In this document: positions 5,943 through 5,961 of the stretch, one piece after another
Position numbering within the stretch: the first letter of the stretch is position 1
How the letters are laid out: the number at the start of each line of letters is the position of its first letter
From: Allobutyricicoccus pentlandensis
Lineage (GTDB): Bacteria > Bacillota > Clostridia > Oscillospirales > QAMX01
Assembly (NCBI GenBank): GCA_904398645.1
Contig: CAJFPH010000014.1
Span: 1 to 5,961, forward strand
DNA length: 5,961 nucleotides
Direction: 5' to 3'
Notes under the pieces: generated by a model
What the model saw: the letters and a program-made list of their open reading frames with translations, nothing else
Told to the model about the DNA's origin: nothing
Database searches by the model: none
Translations under genes and position numbers: made by a program

Positions 5943-5949
5943 CTATCGC

Positions 5950-5961
5950 ATGAAAAAAGAA
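5950..5961 (+). CDS. Start of an unidentified gene, cut by the window edge
   Basis: Only ATG and three further codons (MKKE) are visible, so no function can be assigned. The start is supported by the ideal ribosome binding site and by the structured 424-nt upstream region. Its position after a beta-galactosidase gene would allow a sugar transporter, a regulator or another glycosidase, but this is only context. Confidence 0.8.

Larger units (their letters stand above)
5526..5949 (+). other. AT-rich intergenic region without a credible gene
   Basis: This 424-nt spacer is clearly richer in A and T than the flanking genes, especially at 5540-5845. I see no convincing terminator for the beta-galactosidase gene at its left end. 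Its contents are an inverted pair TTTGGTAA (5535-5542) and TTACCAAA (5653-5660), a candidate promoter, a nested inverted repeat, several short palindromes, an A/T-only run at about 5827-5842 and a hairpin-rich leader. It is most simply read as the control region of the gene starting at 5950. Confidence 0.7.

Overview
The window looks like chromosomal DNA from a Gram-positive, gut-type Clostridia bacterium, perhaps of the Ruminococcaceae/Oscillospiraceae kind. The clues are strong AGGAGG-type ribosome binding sites, one TTG start, moderately GC-rich genes separated by AT-rich spacers, and a mix of housekeeping biosynthesis with a GH42 beta-galactosidase. This placement is an inference from style and gene content, not from a marker gene. 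All recognisable genes lie on the + strand.

Bases 1-1636 are the end of a diaminopimelate/lysine block. The C-terminal two thirds of dapB (dihydrodipicolinate reductase) is followed 44 nt later by asd (aspartate-semialdehyde dehydrogenase). The Asd has the sequence signature of the archaeal/fungal subclass rather than the common bacterial one. A strong 13-bp-stem terminator-like hairpin (1663-1693) closes the block.

Bases 1741-3370 hold a small GNAT acetyltransferase (TTG start, strong ribosome binding site) that resembles the AAC(3)-I fold group, then tgt, the tRNA-guanine transglycosylase of queuosine synthesis. The 49-nt gap suggests co-transcription. No terminator is visible after tgt.

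Bases 3371-5525 are a carbohydrate unit: a clear sigma-A promoter (TTGTAA, 17 nt, extended TGGTAAAAT), a leader of about 90 nt with repeated and inverted short motifs, and a complete 666-residue cytoplasmic GH42 beta-galactosidase.

Bases 5526-5949 are a 424-nt AT-rich intergenic region without a credible gene. It holds a nested inverted repeat (5708-5769), several TTTTG/CAAAA-type dyads, a candidate extended -10 promoter and three consecutive small hairpins just before the next gene. That gene begins at 5950 with a strong ribosome binding site, but only four codons are visible.

The coding content is ordinary, and I see no convincing undescribed multi-gene system. The least explained part is the structured spacer 5650-5930, which looks like the control region of the gene entering at the right edge.
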